A stretch of DNA of 64,000 nt, from contig NZ_LGRA01000018.1 in assembly GCF_003116095.1 (NCBI RefSeq), positions 678,620-742,619 of the forward strand, written 5' to 3'. The notes under the pieces were generated by a model, which was given only the letters and a program-made list of their open reading frames with translations, was not told the DNA's origin and made no database searches. The translations under genes were made by a program, and so were the position numbers. This DNA comes from Azospirillum sp. TSO35-2. Its GTDB lineage: Bacteria; Pseudomonadota; Alphaproteobacteria; Azospirillales; Azospirillaceae. This document shows, piece after piece, positions 63,073 through 64,000 of this stretch. Position 1 is the first letter of the stretch. Each line of letters opens with the position of its first letter.

Positions 63073-64000
63073 TCAGACCGGTTCCGCCGCCATCGTCCGT
63101 TCCGGCGGGAAGCGCAGGCGCACGCAGGTGCCGCGGCCGGGGGCGCTGTCGATGGCGATGGCGCCGCCGTGCAGCGCCACCAGCGCCGCGGTCAGCGGCA
63201 GGCCCAGGCCGGTCCCGTGCTGTGGCACCGTCATGGGGTCGTGCACCTGGGAAAAGGCGGTCAGCGCCTGCGGGATGTGCTCCGGCGCCATGCCGCGGCC
63301 GTCGTCGGTCACGGTGACGGTCAGGCCGCCGTCGCCGTCCGGTGCGGCGGTGACGGTGACGCGGCCGCCGGACGGCGTGAATTTCAGGGCGTTGCCGACG
63401 AGGTTGGTCAGCATCTGCCGGACCAGCGACGGGTCGCCGCGCAGCACGGGCAGGTCGTCCGGCACCCGCACGGTCAGCGCCACCCCCGCCTGTTCGGCCC
63501 GCGCCGCCATCATCGCCGTCGTCGCGTCGGCGATCAGCCCCAGCGGGCACTCATCCTCGTGCAGGTCGAGGCGCCCCGCCTCGATGCGGGCGAGGTCGAG
63601 CAGGTTGTTGATCAGCTCCAGCATATAGTCGCCGGCGGTGACGATCTGGGTCGCCGCCTCGCGGTAGCGCGGGTTTCCGGGCGGCCCCATCAACTGGTCG
63701 CGCAGGATCTCGGCGAAGCCGATCACCGCGGTCAGCGGCGTGCGCAGCTCGTGGCTCAGATGGTGGACATAGTCGGATTTGCGGCGGTTGGCCGCCTCGG
63801 CGCCGTCACGGGCGGCGGCCAGTTCGAGCGCCTGGGTCTTCAGGTCGGTGATGTCGGTGCGCAGGCCCACGGTGCCGCCGTCGCGGGTGCGCCGCTCCTC
63901 GATCCGCAGCCAGCGTCCGTCGCGCAACTGCACCTCCATCGGCGGCCCGCCGTTGCGGTGCAGGTCGAGCCGCTGGGCGATCCAGGCGTCGGCCCGCTCC
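63073..64000 (-). CDS. PAS-domain sensor histidine kinase (5' end beyond the window)
   Basis: The visible ~309 C-terminal residues continue in frame through the right edge. They comprise the end of a PAS domain (RDGRWLRIEERRTRDGG, TDITDLK), HisKA with the box HHLSHELRTPLTAVIGFAEI, and the ATPase domain with N (NLVGNALKFT), DDGRGMAPEHIP and TGLGLPLTAALVALHGG. No receiver follows, so it is a classical kinase. It is convergent with the chemoreceptor across a 10-bp gap. Confidence 0.93.
   Translation of the reverse strand, partial: ERADAWIAQRLDLHRNGGPPMEVQLRDGRWLRIEERRTRDGGTVGLRTDITDLKTQALELAAARDGAEAANRRKSDYVHHLSHELRTPLTAVIGFAEILRDQLMGPPGNPRYREAATQIVTAGDYMLELINNLLDLARIEAGRLDLHEDECPLGLIADATTAMMAARAEQAGVALTVRVPDDLPVLRGDPSLVRQMLTNLVGNALKFTPSGGRVTVTAAPDGDGGLTVTVTDDGRGMAPEHIPQALTAFSQVHDPMTVPQHGTGLGLPLTAALVALHGGAIAIDSAPGRGTCVRLRFPPERTMAAEPV

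Overview
The window is about 64 kb of GC-rich DNA and reads as an alphaproteobacterial chromosome, most likely Rhodospirillales and Azospirillum-like. That assignment is an inference from gene content. It rests on the leuS-lptE-holA block behind a DUF3576 lipoprotein, an Irr-type Fur regulator, two general porins in tandem, a membrane-bound PQQ glucose dehydrogenase, the yjcH-actP acetate symporter, and many two-component and chemoreceptor genes. No rRNA, complete tRNA or CRISPR array is visible. The window opens inside an integrated element and closes inside a histidine kinase gene.

Layout. 1-1.67 kb: end of an integrated element, with a tyrosine recombinase reading leftwards from a remnant of a tRNA-Ser 3' end, followed by a strong terminator that has lost its gene. 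1.76-10.9 kb: regulators (Crp/Fnr, stand-alone receiver, MarR, OmpR-type), a FAH-family hydrolase, exonuclease III, a histidine phosphatase, a DUF882 lipoprotein, an MBL hydrolase, and a 23-residue leucine-rich ORF with a strong ribosome binding site. 11.2-15.7 kb: ribA, a Pro/Ala-rich protein coupled to an L,D-transpeptidase, a YggS-type PLP protein and a secreted protein. 15.8-18.3 kb: two homologous porins. 18.7-24.4 kb: DUF3576 lipoprotein, leuS, lptE, holA, TspO-like and GIY-YIG-like genes. 24.5-31.4 kb: EpmB-like radical SAM enzyme, GDPD, nitronate monooxygenase-like flavoprotein, then irr and an iron/oxidative-stress operon (rubrerythrin, 8-Cys Fe-S protein, DUF3501) preceded by an Irr-box-like palindrome.

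31.4-40.3 kb: two tiny membrane proteins, a sensor kinase, yjcH-actP, a divergent double-Cache hybrid kinase and an OmpR-type regulator. 40.5-45.0 kb: acyl-CoA ligase, etfBA and 3-hydroxyacyl-CoA dehydrogenase, a fatty-acyl activation and oxidation set. 45.2-47.7 kb: gcd. 47.8-49.1 kb: small stress and regulatory proteins. 49.4-51.9 kb: two coupled M20 metallohydrolases.

52.2-59.8 kb holds the most interesting system. It is a tightly overlapping six-gene minus-strand operon: carrier protein, acyl-CoA-dehydrogenase homologue, class II aaRS-like amino acid:[carrier protein] ligase, DUF1839 protein, GH2 glycosidase and a tandem alpha/beta hydrolase. Several active sites are atypical. The set looks like a pathway that loads an amino acid on a carrier protein, may modify it there and hands it to an acceptor. 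The last 3.7 kb hold a chemoreceptor and a truncated PAS-histidine kinase.

Intergenic DNA carries several repeat families: a REP-like inverted pair near 52 kb, a GC-rich hairpin repeat present twice (42.1-42.3 and 45.1-45.2 kb), and large palindromes at 3.05-3.15 kb.
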